A stretch of DNA of 64,000 nucleotides from Alicyclobacillus mali (lineage in GTDB: Bacteria; Bacillota; Bacilli; Alicyclobacillales; Alicyclobacillaceae). The position numbers were made by a program, and so were the translations under genes. The DNA lies in NCBI RefSeq assembly GCF_017329565.1, contig NZ_JAFMTT010000010.1; one strand, written 5' to 3'. A model generated the notes under the pieces. That model saw only the letters and a program-made list of their open reading frames with translations. It ran no database searches and was not told the origin of the DNA. Each line of letters begins with the position of its first letter. Position 1 is the first letter of the stretch. Positions 1 through 8,765 of the stretch are shown one piece after another.

Positions 1-1
1 G

Positions 2-994
2 AGCGGCCAGCCGGGGGCGGGGCCGTTTCCGCTTTCTGAGCCGGAGTTGCGGGCGCTCGCGGACTTCGTCCAGGCACATCCGAACATCGCCGCGTACGCC
101 GCGTTGCACACCTCGGGCGGCGTCATCCTGCGTCAGCCCTCGACCGGCGACGATACAGTCTTGTCTCCGCTCGATCGCGCGCTCTTTACGGAGGTCGCCC
201 GGATGGGTGAGCGGGAGACGGGGTACTTCTCGGGCTCCAACTACGAGAAATTTGCGACGGGCCACGAGGCCGTCCTCATGCCCGGCGCGGCGGACGACTG
301 GATGTATGATCACCTGGGCGTGCTCAGTTTTACGGTGGAACTCTGGGATTTGCGCCGGCGCGCTGGGGCGCGAGGGTACGGCGAGATCGGCATGCGCAGG
401 ATGATGTCGCTGACGGTGGAGGAGCGGCTCGAGGATGAGCGCAAGGTCGTCGACTACGTGGCTCGCGAGTTTCCCGATGCGTATACGCCTTGGACGCCGT
501 TTGACCATCCCGATTTCGGGCGCGTGGAGATTGGCGGCTTGGATCCCAAGTTCGTGATTCAGAATCCGCCGCCCGCGTTGCTAGAAGAAGAATGCGATCG
601 CGTCGGCCGGTTTCTCACGCGGCTGGGCCTGACGACGGCGCGACTTGTCGTGACGGGCCTGTCCGTGGAACCCGTTGCGGTGGGCGTGTACCGCGTGATG
701 GCGGAAGTGGCGAACGCGGGCTTTTTGCCGACGGCGAGCACGAAGAAGGGGAAAGAACTCGCCCTGGAGGGCGTCCGCGTGGAACTGCGCGGGGCATCGG
801 AGGTCCTCGCAGGTAGCTCACCGTGTGAGCTGGATCACCTCGATGGATATGGATACCATGGCACATGGCGACTTCCGGCGCATCAGCGGGCGCACGTGGA
901 GTGGGTCGTTCGCGGGGCACCAGGGGATGTCCTCGAGATTCGTTTTTGCGCGCCGCGGGCGGGGATGGCGACCGCGAGCATCGCGCTCCCGTGA
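2..994 (+). CDS. M14-family zinc carboxypeptidase, 3' part only
   Basis: The reading frame is open from base 2, so the gene begins before the window; 330 codons are seen. The segment around residues 95-118 (DWMYDHLGVLSFTVELW) resembles the end of an M14 metallocarboxypeptidase domain, where the Glu of FTVELW would be the catalytic general base. The zinc-binding HxxE part must lie upstream, outside the window. The region after about residue 200 is beta-rich and ends without a membrane anchor. The TTG at 47 is an internal codon, not the start. A strong hairpin follows at 1040. Family is fairly sure; substrate is unknown. Confidence 0.75.
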   Translation, partial: SGQPGAGPFPLSEPELRALADFVQAHPNIAAYAALHTSGGVILRQPSTGDDTVLSPLDRALFTEVARMGERETGYFSGSNYEKFATGHEAVLMPGAADDWMYDHLGVLSFTVELWDLRRRAGARGYGEIGMRRMMSLTVEERLEDERKVVDYVAREFPDAYTPWTPFDHPDFGRVEIGGLDPKFVIQNPPPALLEEECDRVGRFLTRLGLTTARLVVTGLSVEPVAVGVYRVMAEVANAGFLPTASTKKGKELALEGVRVELRGASEVLAGSSPCELDHLDGYGYHGTWRLPAHQRAHVEWVVRGAPGDVLEIRFCAPRAGMATASIALP

Positions 995-1039
995 CGCGCG
1001 CCAGGGTTGTTTTGGAATACAATCTATTCTACCCATTCT

Positions 1040-1081
1040 GCGAAGTGGAGAGGCTTGCGTCAGCGAACCTCTCCACTTCGC
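1040..1081 (+). terminator. 14-bp perfect hairpin after the carboxypeptidase gene
   Basis: GCGAAGTGGAGAGG (1040-1053) pairs perfectly with CCTCTCCACTTCGC (1068-1081) around a 14-base loop. Only a short T run (GTTTCT) follows, so it is a terminator-like element with a weak tail. It lies 46 bases after the stop codon. Confidence 0.6.
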
Positions 1082-1255
1082 GTTTCTAGTGGATATTTCC
1101 TATGGATTCTGATAAGATGGAGGAAGAGGTAGGGAGAGAACCGGTGCGCGGTTGGGCCCTACCGACAGAGTGGAGTGGGCAAACCAGAAAGTGCGACCGC
1201 GTCAGCCGTGCGTTGGCTGGCCCAGAGCGCAGAGCGTCGGGAGGTGGGAACGGCG

Positions 1256-1284
1256 TTGCGAGAAGATCGCTATGGGATTACAAT
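1256..1284 (+). promoter_or_regulatory. Sigma-A-like promoter for the glycosyltransferase pair
   Basis: TTGCGA (1256-1261) is followed after 17 bases by TACAAT (1279-1284). It lies about 190 bases upstream of the ATG at 1477, which implies a long 5' leader. Confidence 0.5.
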
Positions 1285-1476
1285 ATTAGCAGCCGACTTC
1301 AACGAGTGCTAACAGGGTCTTGCCCTCTCGCACACCATAACGTTCCACCGCGGTGTGTCCGTGATCTGCTCTCCCTGCGCTTCCTCTAGCCAACGAGCCG
1401 CAGGTACTCGCGCGCAGTAACGTGTTGGAAACCGTCGCGAATCGGAGCCAGACAGCACACAGGAGGTGGTGCGTAC

Positions 1477-2670
1477 ATGACGTTGGAAATCGGATATGTC
1501 AGCACCTATGTCCCCCGGAAATGCGGACTTGCCACATACACCCATCATTTGCGTCAGAGCGTTCGCCGGGCAGCGGGATCGTCCGCGGCCGACCAGGTCA
1601 TCGCCATGTTGGCCCCGGATGAGGACGTGAAGGACTACAACCGCTCGTATTGGTTTCTTCGCCGAGATGAACGCCGGGATTATGCGCGCATCGCGCGGCG
1701 GGTGAACGAAAGCCGAATCGGTGTGGTTTCCCTGCAGCACGAGTTCGGCATCTTTGGCGGCGAAGCAGGGGCATACATCCTCGACTTCATCGACGCGCTC
1801 GACAAACCGCTTGTGACGACCTTTCATACCGTGTTCCAAAAGCCCATGTCGCCGTATCGCGAAGTGCAGAACGAGATTGCCGAACGAAGCGATGGCATCG
1901 TGGTGATGAATCGCCAGGCTATCGATTACCTCGTGGACGCATTCGGTATTTCGCCGACTAAAATCCACTATCTCCCGCACGGGACGCCGGTGCGCCCTGT
2001 GACGCCGCGGGCCGATTTGCGCAAGCAGTTCGGCTGGCAGGACCGAGCTGTCATTGTCACCTTTGGTTTGCTCGGCCCGAGCAAGGGCATTGAGTTCATG
2101 CTGGACGCGATGCCCGATATCGTGCGAGAGGTTCCCAACGCGCTGTACGTGATCGCCGGGCAGACACACCCCGAGATTGTCAAGCGCGAGGGCGAGGCGT
2201 ACCGCGAGACGCTGATGCAGCGCGTCCATGAGCTCCATTTGGACGATCACGTCGTGATGCTGAACCAGTACATGTCCGAATCGGATATCGTGAATCTCAT
2301 CACGGCGGCAGATCTCTACGTCACGCCCTACCCGAACATGGAGCAGATCACGAGCGGGACGCTGGCCTATGCGGTGGGCATAGGGCAGATCGTGCTGACG
2401 ACACCGTACGCGTATGCGCGAGACCTGCTGAAGGACGTGCCAGAGCTGCTCGTGCCACACGGGGACAAGCGCAGGTGGGCGGATCGGGCTGTGGAGATCC
2501 TGAACAACCCCGATGCCCGCGCGAAATACGCGGAGCGAATTTCGGCGATTGGGGCAGATATGACATGGCCGCGCGTGGGCGAGCGCCATTGGCAGTTGTT
2601 CCAAGACGTCGCCCTGCGAGCTCGCCACCGCGCATCGGGGGTGAAGGGATTTGCGGTCATCGCACACTGA
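1477..2670 (+). CDS. GT4-type glycosyltransferase
   Basis: A 397-residue GT-B glycosyltransferase. The N-terminal Rossmann part begins IGYVSTYVPRKCGLATYT, the loop that begins many GT4 donor/acceptor pockets. The second half has the usual FGLLGPSKGIEFMLDA and VIAGQTHP segments (about residues 190-230) and ends with a nucleotide-sugar-binding region. The ATG at 1477 has an excellent ribosome site (AGGAGGTGG at 1461-1469). In many bacteria a GT4 domain like this is fused to an alpha/alpha-toroid domain; here the toroid is in the next frame. Donor and acceptor cannot be read from the sequence; mannosyl transfer is a guess based on related proteins. Confidence 0.85.
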   Translation: MTLEIGYVSTYVPRKCGLATYTHHLRQSVRRAAGSSAADQVIAMLAPDEDVKDYNRSYWFLRRDERRDYARIARRVNESRIGVVSLQHEFGIFGGEAGAYILDFIDALDKPLVTTFHTVFQKPMSPYREVQNEIAERSDGIVVMNRQAIDYLVDAFGISPTKIHYLPHGTPVRPVTPRADLRKQFGWQDRAVIVTFGLLGPSKGIEFMLDAMPDIVREVPNALYVIAGQTHPEIVKREGEAYRETLMQRVHELHLDDHVVMLNQYMSESDIVNLITAADLYVTPYPNMEQITSGTLAYAVGIGQIVLTTPYAYARDLLKDVPELLVPHGDKRRWADRAVEILNNPDARAKYAERISAIGADMTWPRVGERHWQLFQDVALRARHRASGVKGFAVIAH

Positions 2671-3865
2671 TGGGCTGCCGGTTTCGCTGGATCACCTGCG
2701 CCGGATGACAGACGACACAGGGCTCATCGAGCACGCAATTGGCCGCATTCCCCGTCGCCAGGAAGGGTACTCCACCGATGACAACGCGCGGGCCCTCTGG
2801 CTCGCGTACGAGTGGCTCCGCCATGCCCGCGAGCGGGGCCTGGAGGCGGACGCGGCCGATCTCGCGCGGCTCATCGACATCTATTTCGCGTTCATGGCCT
2901 GGGTCCAGAAGCCAGACGGCTGGTTTCACAACAACGTGTCGTACGACCGCCGTTTTGAGCTGGAGGTCCCGTCGGACGACTGCCAAGGTCGGTCCGTGTA
3001 CGCACTCGCGGTGGGCATGTGCGAGGAGCGCGATCCGGCTCGCCTGACGGCCTACGCGCAAGTCCTTCGCCGGGGGCTGGAGGCAGCTTTCGCGCTGTCG
3101 CACACGCGCGGCGTTGCCCACGTCGTGGCGACCGCCGCAAAGCTGTTGCGCCACGCGCAGCGGACCGAGCTTGCCGAAGACGTGGCGCCCGACTTCTGGG
3201 CCTTTGTCCGCCAGCGCCTGCCGGGCGTGCTGGAGCGAGGCGCGCGCGATCTCGTCCTTCGCTTCGAGGCACACGCGCAGGGCGACTGGCCTTGGTTTGA
3301 GGACCGCATGACGTACGACAACGCGGTTATGCCGTGGGCGCTGTTCGAAGCCTATGCCCTCACCGGTGAGGCGCGATGGAGAGAAGTCGCGGAAGCCTCG
3401 CTCGACGGGCTTCTTGCTCGCATGCGGGCGCCCGAGGGCTGGCTTCGGCCCATTGGCAACCGCGGCTTCGCGGCACCTGGCTTCACCGCCATGTGGGACC
3501 AGCAGCCGCTGGAAATTGCCCAGCTCGCCGTCGCATGCGAAGCGGCCTGGCGCACGACGGGTGACACGGCCTATCGCCGGCTGGTGGCTGAGTGCCAGCG
3601 CTGGTTCTATGGTGAAAACGACAAACGGGTGCCCATGGCCGATCCGGCCGACGGCAGTTGCTGCGACGGCCTGACGCCGCAGGGGCCCAACCTGAACCGC
3701 GGTGCAGAGTCCACCTGGTCCTACCTCATCACCGAGGCGCACGTCGAACGGGCCTTTGCCAATGATCTCGACGCCGCGCGGGCGTGTGGCGCTTGTGTCG
3801 GTGCGCTGCGTAAGGCGCTTGCGCCTGCACGCGCGCAGCGCGCGTTCGGAGGCTTTCACCGCTGA
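2651..3865 (+). CDS. Alpha/alpha-toroid (six-hairpin) partner of the GT4 protein
   Basis: A 404-residue open frame overlapping the glycosyltransferase end by 20 bases in the +1 frame. The conserved opening RRMTDDTGLIEHAIGRIP..GYSTDDNARAL resembles the C-terminal domain found after GT4 domains in fused bacterial proteins, and the rest is helical with repeated Trp-rich hairpins (WFHNN, DWPWFEDRMTYDNAV). An in-frame TGA at 2642 blocks any earlier start. Candidate starts are TTG 2651 (weak ribosome site GGTGAAGGGA) and ATG 2705; the latter would cut into the conserved part. Either the two proteins are separate, translationally coupled subunits, or the locus carries a frameshift in an ancestral fusion. 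It may act as a glycosidase-like or carbohydrate-binding partner. Confidence 0.7.
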   Translation: MRSSHTDGLPVSLDHLRRMTDDTGLIEHAIGRIPRRQEGYSTDDNARALWLAYEWLRHARERGLEADAADLARLIDIYFAFMAWVQKPDGWFHNNVSYDRRFELEVPSDDCQGRSVYALAVGMCEERDPARLTAYAQVLRRGLEAAFALSHTRGVAHVVATAAKLLRHAQRTELAEDVAPDFWAFVRQRLPGVLERGARDLVLRFEAHAQGDWPWFEDRMTYDNAVMPWALFEAYALTGEARWREVAEASLDGLLARMRAPEGWLRPIGNRGFAAPGFTAMWDQQPLEIAQLAVACEAAWRTTGDTAYRRLVAECQRWFYGENDKRVPMADPADGSCCDGLTPQGPNLNRGAESTWSYLITEAHVERAFANDLDAARACGACVGALRKALAPARAQRAFGGFHR

Positions 3866-3874
3866 TCTCTCATG

Positions 3875-3908
3875 CGCCGGCCAGCCTCACAGTGGGGCGA
3901 GGCCGGCG
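3875..3908 (+). terminator. Terminator between convergent genes
   Basis: CGCCGGCC (3875-3882) pairs perfectly with GGCCGGCG (3901-3908), followed by TTTCCGTTTTCC. It ends the glycosyltransferase pair; the last codons of the leftward gene lie within it. Confidence 0.65.
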
Positions 3909-4351
3909 TTTCCGTTTTCCTTCATCCGCTTGTACCAGCCGAGAAAGGCATTCTCAACGGCGGTTCGCATCTTGGGTTCGGAAAACTCGCCGTGATAGAG
4001 CTGCTCCTCGTCTCTCCAGTCCGCCCACAGGCCGTTTTCGCCCGGAGCCTGTGTCCAGAAGTCGTCCTTCGCCCGCACGTCGAACACGCCATTCTTGTAT
4101 TTCGCCACCACTTTGAGGCGCGGGCTGTAGAAGTGTGAATTCACGAAGGCCACCACGAGCTCGACGGACTCGGTGGTCACCACCTTCGCTTCCAAGGCGG
4201 AATCGCCCTCATGAATGGATTTGGCGATCTCGTTGAACAGCCGAACGGCCTCTTCTTTGCACTCGGTGTCGCTCATCACCACGTGCGTCCTGACGTTGAT
4301 GGCGTCTCCACGCTCGCGGATGCGCGTCATCTCATGGTGAAATGCGTCCAT
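3887..4351 (-). CDS. Hypothetical protein, 154 aa
   Basis: Not recognised. I place the start at the ATG at 4351 because GGAAAGGA lies about nine bases upstream; the frame remains open to 4423 (178 residues) but without a ribosome site there. The protein is soluble and charged, with no signal peptide or membrane segment. The middle (VELVVAFVNSHFYSPRLKVVAKYKNGVFDVRA) looks like a small alpha/beta domain and the C-terminus is rich in Trp and charged residues. It stands alone, convergent with the glycosyltransferase pair and divergent from the epimerase gene. Confidence 0.6.
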   Translation of the reverse strand: MDAFHHEMTRIRERGDAINVRTHVVMSDTECKEEAVRLFNEIAKSIHEGDSALEAKVVTTESVELVVAFVNSHFYSPRLKVVAKYKNGVFDVRAKDDFWTQAPGENGLWADWRDEEQLYHGEFSEPKMRTAVENAFLGWYKRMKENGNAGLAPL

Positions 4352-4506
4352 TCCATCGCATCCTTTCCGCACGCTCTTGAACACATCCTCTCCTGCGTTC
4401 AGCGTTTCATGCGCCTGCTCCACCGCGATTGGTGTACAATGAAGGCGTTGTCATTCGCTTGGCAGGAGTGGTTGCACTTCGGTTGTGAATGGGAGGCATG
4501 TTTGCG

Positions 4507-5355
4507 ATGCGCGTTGTCATCACCGGAGGAAGTGGCCTGTTGGGCCCGTGGGTCATTCGCGAGTTTCTAAGCGCGGGCTACGACGTGTTGAACGTCGACA
4601 CGCGTCCTCTCGCTGAGGAGCTTTGCCCCACTCTTCTCGCAGATCTCACGCACCTCGGAGATTGCTACCAGGTTCTGCAGGGCGCCGACGCCCTGGTTCA
4701 CCTCGCCGCACTTCCGCGCGTCGGCATCCGCACGGACGCGGCCACCTTCGCGCTCAACAGCGTGTCCACGTACAACGTGCTCGAGGCGGCCGGATCGCTC
4801 GGCGTACGCAAGGCCGTCATCACGTCGAGCGAGTCCTCGTATGGACTCGTGTTCGCCAAACATCCGTTTGCGCCGAAGTACGTGCCGATCGACGAGGATC
4901 ACCCACAGCTTCCCCAGGACGCCTACGGCCTGTCGAAGGTGGTCAACGAGCTGACCGCGGAGACGCTCTATCGGCGCTACGGCATGCAGATTGTGTCGTT
5001 CCGGCTCGGCAACGTCATTGCGCCCGACATGTACAGAAACTTTCCTGACTTCGTCAAAAAGCCGGAGGTGCGCAAGAACATCCTCTGGTCGTACATCGAC
5101 GCGCGGGACGCTGCGGTGGCGTACCGGCTGGCCGTGGAGAAGGACGGCCTGGGGTGCGTCAAATTGAACATCGCCGCGGATTGGACCAGCATGGATCTGA
5201 CGAACGGAGAGCTTCTCGCGGCGTGCTACCCCGAGGTCACCGACATCCGCGTCGACCCGAACGGCTACGAGACGCTGCTGGCCAACCGGAGGGCGAAAGA
5301 AATGCTCGGTTGGCAGCCGATTTATCACTGGCGAGACGAAGTCGCAAAGCTCTGA
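4507..5355 (+). CDS. NAD(P)-dependent epimerase/dehydratase (extended SDR)
   Basis: A 282-residue extended short-chain dehydrogenase. The N-terminal TGGSGLLG is the Rossmann dinucleotide motif; the catalytic Tyr-x3-Lys is DAYGLSKVVNE, preceded by the catalytic Ser region ITSSESSYG. Three in-frame ATGs lie close together; 4507 fits best because GGGAGG (4490-4495) is 11 bases upstream, whereas 4498 would be too close. It opens a run of rightward sugar genes (GH36, Gfo/Idh/MocA, FGGY kinase) 84 bases downstream. The family acts on nucleotide sugars or free sugar acids; the substrate is not known. Confidence 0.85.
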   Translation: MRVVITGGSGLLGPWVIREFLSAGYDVLNVDTRPLAEELCPTLLADLTHLGDCYQVLQGADALVHLAALPRVGIRTDAATFALNSVSTYNVLEAAGSLGVRKAVITSSESSYGLVFAKHPFAPKYVPIDEDHPQLPQDAYGLSKVVNELTAETLYRRYGMQIVSFRLGNVIAPDMYRNFPDFVKKPEVRKNILWSYIDARDAAVAYRLAVEKDGLGCVKLNIAADWTSMDLTNGELLAACYPEVTDIRVDPNGYETLLANRRAKEMLGWQPIYHWRDEVAKL

Positions 5356-5439
5356 GAAGTTGCGGCCTTCGCGCCCGCCGGGCTACACGCAGCGCGCCTA
5401 CAGGGAGAGCCTGTGGCGAATGGGAAGGGACGAACTCCG

Positions 5440-7644
5440 ATGCCCATCATCTTTCATTCGGATGAGCGCCTGTTTCACCTGATGACGCCGAGATCGAGCT
5501 ACGTGATTCGCGTCGGCGACCAAGGCACATTGGAGCACGTCTACTGGGGCGCCAGGTTGGAAGACGCGTCGGATCTGGTCCGCATCGCGCGCGCCTGCCA
5601 GCGGCTTGACGCACGCCCGGAGCACATGCGCGCCACCGACATCGGCTCGCTTCGCCTTGAGTATCCCTCGTATGGGACGGGCGACCACCGCGATCCCGCC
5701 TATGAGGTCTTGCAGCCGTCCGGCAGCCACGCGTCCCAGCTCGTGTACGAATCGCACCAGATCCGACCTGGCAAGCCGGCGCTTCCGGGCTTGCCCGCGT
5801 TTTACGTCGAATCCGATTTCGAAGCCGACACGCTCGAAATCTCACTGGTCGATCCGGCCATCTCGCTGCGCGTGATCCTCTCCTACACAGCCTACCGCGA
5901 CTTCGATCTTGTCTGCCGCCACGTGCGCTTCGAGAACGCGGGTACCGAACGGCTCGTCCTGCGCCGAGCACTCTCCGCGTCCGTCGATCTCGACCTGCGG
6001 CAGGCGGACTTCGTCCAACTGTCCGGCGCCTGGATCCGCGAGCGGTTTGTCGAGCGGACGCCGCTTTCGCCTGGGCGGCATGAGATCATGAGTCGCTCTG
6101 GCGCGAGCGGTCACAAGCACAGTCCGTTCTTCGCCCTCGCGGCGCCGCATGCGACGGAAGAGGGCGGCGAGGTGCGCGCGTTTGCCCTTGTGTACAGCGG
6201 CAACTTCCTCGGCGCCTGCGAGATGGAGCCCATGCGGCACAACGTGCGCGCGCAGATCGGCATTCATCCCGCCGACTTCGCGTGGCGCCTCGAACCCGGC
6301 GAGCGGTTTGTCACGCCCGAGGCGGCGCTCGTGTACTCGGACGAGGGATGGGGCGGGATGTCGCGTGTGTTCCACCGCGCCATTCGAACGAGGCTGTGCC
6401 GAGGAACTTATCGCGATGTCGTCCGCCCTGTGCTCATCAACAACTGGGAAGCGACGTATTTCCAGTTCGACGAGGACGATCTCGTCGAGATCGTCGAGCA
6501 GGCGCGCGATCTCGGCGTGGAGCTGTTCGTCCTCGACGACGGCTGGTTCGGCCAGCGCGACGACGATACCACGTCGCTCGGCGACTGGTGGCCGCACCCC
6601 CGCAAGCTGCCGCACGGGCTGCGCCACCTCGCCGATCGCATCCACGCGCTCGGGCTTCGCTTTGGCATCTGGATGGAGCCGGAGATGGTGTCGCCGCAGA
6701 GCGAGCTGTATCGCGAGCATCCGGATTGGTGCCTGCACGTGGCGGATCGGCCGAGGTCGGAGCGGAGGCATCAGCTGATGCTCGATCTCACGCGCGAGGA
6801 TGTGCGCGCCTTCGTGGTGGACGCGGTGTCGCGCGTGATTGAAGAAGGGGCTGTCGATTACATCAAGTGGGACATGAATCGGCCGATGACCGAGGTCGGA
6901 TCGGCCGCGCTTCCGCCGGAGCGCCAGCGCGAGGTCGCGCACCGCTATGTGCTCGGGCTGTACGAGATCCTGCAGACGCTCACCAGCCGGTTTCCGCACG
7001 TGCTGTTTGAGAACTGTGCCTCCGGCGGAGGCAGGTTCGATCTCGGCATGCTCCACTACATGCCGCAGACGTGGACGAGCGACAACACCGACGCCGTCTC
7101 GCGGCTCAAGATTCAGCACGGCACGAGCCTCGTCTATCCGCCGGTGGCGATGGGCGCGCACGTGTCGGCCGTGCCCAACCACCAGATGGGGCGCGTGACG
7201 CCGTTCGCCCTTCGCGCCGGCGTCGCGATGTGCGGCAACTTCGGCTTCGAGCTCGATCCGCGGCGCCTTTCGGACGCGGAGCGGCGCGAGGCGCGTCAAG
7301 CGGTGGAGCGGTACAAGGCGCTTCGCCAGCTCGTGCAGTTTGGGGACTTCTATCGGCTGCTGTCGCCGTTTGACGGGCCCGAGGCGGCCTGGATGTTCGC
7401 CGCCGAGGACGGCAGCGAGGCGCTCGTCACCTATTTTTGCACGTACCCGGATCCCATGGATCCGCCAGCGCGCCTCGCCCTGCGCGGCCTGCGGCCCGAG
7501 GCCCGCTACGTCTGCGAGGCGCTCGGCGAGAGCTTCCGCGGCGACGCGCTCATGCGCCACGGCCTCATCATTCCGCGCCACATGGGCGACGGGCAGGCCG
7601 TGTTCATTCATCTCAAGCAAATCGGGGAAGGTGATGGCCTGTGA
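5440..7644 (+). CDS. GH36 alpha-galactosidase
   Basis: A 734-residue protein of the usual length for bacterial GH36 enzymes. It has an N-terminal beta-sandwich (about 1-320), a TIM barrel containing FVLDDGWFG and WMEPEMVS, the nucleophile motif YIKWDMNRP near residue 475 and the acid/base motif SDNTDA near 547, and a C-terminal beta domain. There is no signal peptide, so it should be cytoplasmic and act on imported alpha-galactosides such as raffinose-type sugars or debranched galactomannan oligosaccharides, which would fit the GH113 mannanase nearby. ATG 5440 is chosen over GTG 5413 because GGGAAGGGA lies nine bases upstream. The stop overlaps the next gene's GTG by four bases, so the two are translationally coupled. 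Confidence 0.92.
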   Translation: MPIIFHSDERLFHLMTPRSSYVIRVGDQGTLEHVYWGARLEDASDLVRIARACQRLDARPEHMRATDIGSLRLEYPSYGTGDHRDPAYEVLQPSGSHASQLVYESHQIRPGKPALPGLPAFYVESDFEADTLEISLVDPAISLRVILSYTAYRDFDLVCRHVRFENAGTERLVLRRALSASVDLDLRQADFVQLSGAWIRERFVERTPLSPGRHEIMSRSGASGHKHSPFFALAAPHATEEGGEVRAFALVYSGNFLGACEMEPMRHNVRAQIGIHPADFAWRLEPGERFVTPEAALVYSDEGWGGMSRVFHRAIRTRLCRGTYRDVVRPVLINNWEATYFQFDEDDLVEIVEQARDLGVELFVLDDGWFGQRDDDTTSLGDWWPHPRKLPHGLRHLADRIHALGLRFGIWMEPEMVSPQSELYREHPDWCLHVADRPRSERRHQLMLDLTREDVRAFVVDAVSRVIEEGAVDYIKWDMNRPMTEVGSAALPPERQREVAHRYVLGLYEILQTLTSRFPHVLFENCASGGGRFDLGMLHYMPQTWTSDNTDAVSRLKIQHGTSLVYPPVAMGAHVSAVPNHQMGRVTPFALRAGVAMCGNFGFELDPRRLSDAERREARQAVERYKALRQLVQFGDFYRLLSPFDGPEAAWMFAAEDGSEALVTYFCTYPDPMDPPARLALRGLRPEARYVCEALGESFRGDALMRHGLIIPRHMGDGQAVFIHLKQIGEGDGL

Positions 7645-8765
7645 TTCGCGTTGGTGTGATGGGCTGTGGCGTGATCAGCGAGGTGTACCTGAAGAACCTT
7701 CGATCCTTCGGCATTCCCGTGGCCGCGGTGGCGGACCTCGACGCGGAGCGGGCCGCGGCGCGCGCCGAGCAGTTTCAGGTTCCGGCGCTCACGCCCGACG
7801 AACTCCTCGCGCATCCCGACGTGGATCTCGTCCTCAATCTCACCGTGCCGAAGGCGCACGCCGACATTGCGCGTCAGGCGCTGGAGGCGGGCAAACACGT
7901 GCACACAGAGAAACCGCTCGCGCTTCAAGCGGACGATGCGAAAGCGCTCGTCCATCTCGCCCGCTCTTGCGGGCTTCGCATCGGGGCCGCACCAGACACC
8001 TTCCTCGGCAGTCACCTCCAGACGGCGCGCAAGCTCCTGGACGACGGCTGGATTGGCGAGCCTATCGGCGCGACGGCGTTCATGATGAGCCATGGGCCGG
8101 AGCGCTGGCATCCGAATCCGGACTTCTTTTACCAGGCCGGGGGTGGCCCCATGTTTGACATGGGCCCCTACTATCTCACGGCACTCGTTCACCTGATGGG
8201 GCCCGTGCGCCGCGTCGCGGGCACGGCGCAGACCACCTTTTCGACGCGCGTGATCGGCTCGCCAAATCGATTCGGTGAGCGCATCCCCGTGGAGATCCCG
8301 ACGCACGTGCAGGCCCTGCTCGAGTTCGAGCGCGGGGCCACGGGCGTGCTCGTCACCACGTTCGACGTGTGGCACTCCGAGCTGCCGCGCATCGAGATCT
8401 ACGGCACTGAGGGGACGCTTGCTGTGCCGGATCCCAACTACTTTGACGGCACGGTGCGCGTGCGCCGCCGCGGTGCGGACGCGTGGTCGCCCGCTCCTGC
8501 GCTCTTCGGCTTTTCGGAGAACCGCCGCGGTCTCGCGGTGGCTGACATGGCGCTCGCCATCCGCGACGGCCGTCCGCACCGCGCGTCGGGCGATCTCGCC
8601 ATGCACGTCGTCGAGATCATGGAGGCCATCCACATTTCGGCGCGCGAGGCGCGGCACGTCGACATTGTCTCGCGCACCGCAAGGCCCGAGCCCTGGCCCA
8701 TCGGCTACGACGAGGCCGCGCTGGCGCTCGACCTGCGGGGCGAGAGGCAGCGGGATCCGTCATGA
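7641..8765 (+). CDS. Gfo/Idh/MocA-family sugar oxidoreductase
   Basis: A 374-residue NAD(P)-dependent dehydrogenase. The N-terminal Rossmann motif is VGVMGCGVIS, and HTEKPLA near residue 92 carries the family's conserved Glu-Lys-Pro. The C-terminal alpha/beta domain contains MFDMGPYY, with the conserved Asp of the GGG.xxDxGxH region. It starts at GTG 7641 (four-base GTGA overlap with GH36) and overlaps the FGGY kinase by ATGA. The tight coupling suggests it oxidises or epimerises a sugar released or processed in the same pathway. The substrate cannot be read. Confidence 0.87.
   Translation: MIRVGVMGCGVISEVYLKNLRSFGIPVAAVADLDAERAAARAEQFQVPALTPDELLAHPDVDLVLNLTVPKAHADIARQALEAGKHVHTEKPLALQADDAKALVHLARSCGLRIGAAPDTFLGSHLQTARKLLDDGWIGEPIGATAFMMSHGPERWHPNPDFFYQAGGGPMFDMGPYYLTALVHLMGPVRRVAGTAQTTFSTRVIGSPNRFGERIPVEIPTHVQALLEFERGATGVLVTTFDVWHSELPRIEIYGTEGTLAVPDPNYFDGTVRVRRRGADAWSPAPALFGFSENRRGLAVADMALAIRDGRPHRASGDLAMHVVEIMEAIHISAREARHVDIVSRTARPEPWPIGYDEAALALDLRGERQRDPS

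Larger units (their letters stand above)
995..1476. other. 482-base intergenic region with no convincing gene
   Basis: It contains the hairpin at 1040-1081, a GC-rich foldable stretch at about 1128-1250 (GGTAGGG 1128-1134 pairing with CCCTACC 1157-1163, with AACCG/CGGTT nested inside; CAGCC/GGCTG near 1204-1219), and a sigma-A-like promoter at 1256-1284. A 95-codon open frame from 1102 has no ribosome site or recognisable protein features and is judged not to be a gene. Confidence 0.5.

Noticed and set aside
1107..1260. T-box riboswitch
   Set aside because: Some pieces look alike, but the antiterminator consensus AGGGTGGNACCGCG is not matched and the downstream gene is a glycosyltransferase, not an amino-acid gene.
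1102..1389. 95-codon plus-strand frame in the first intergenic region
   Set aside because: No Shine-Dalgarno, odd composition, and it spans the promoter at 1256-1284.
1309..2667. 452-codon open frame on the minus strand
   Set aside because: It mirrors the GT4 gene on the plus strand, has no family features and no ribosome site; long antisense frames are common at this GC content.
2657..3859. 400-codon minus-strand open frame
   Set aside because: Shadow of the toroid protein gene; composition rich in Arg/His/Pro and no recognisable domain.
5842..7620. 592-codon minus-strand frame
   Set aside because: Complete overlap with the well-supported GH36 gene; no protein features.
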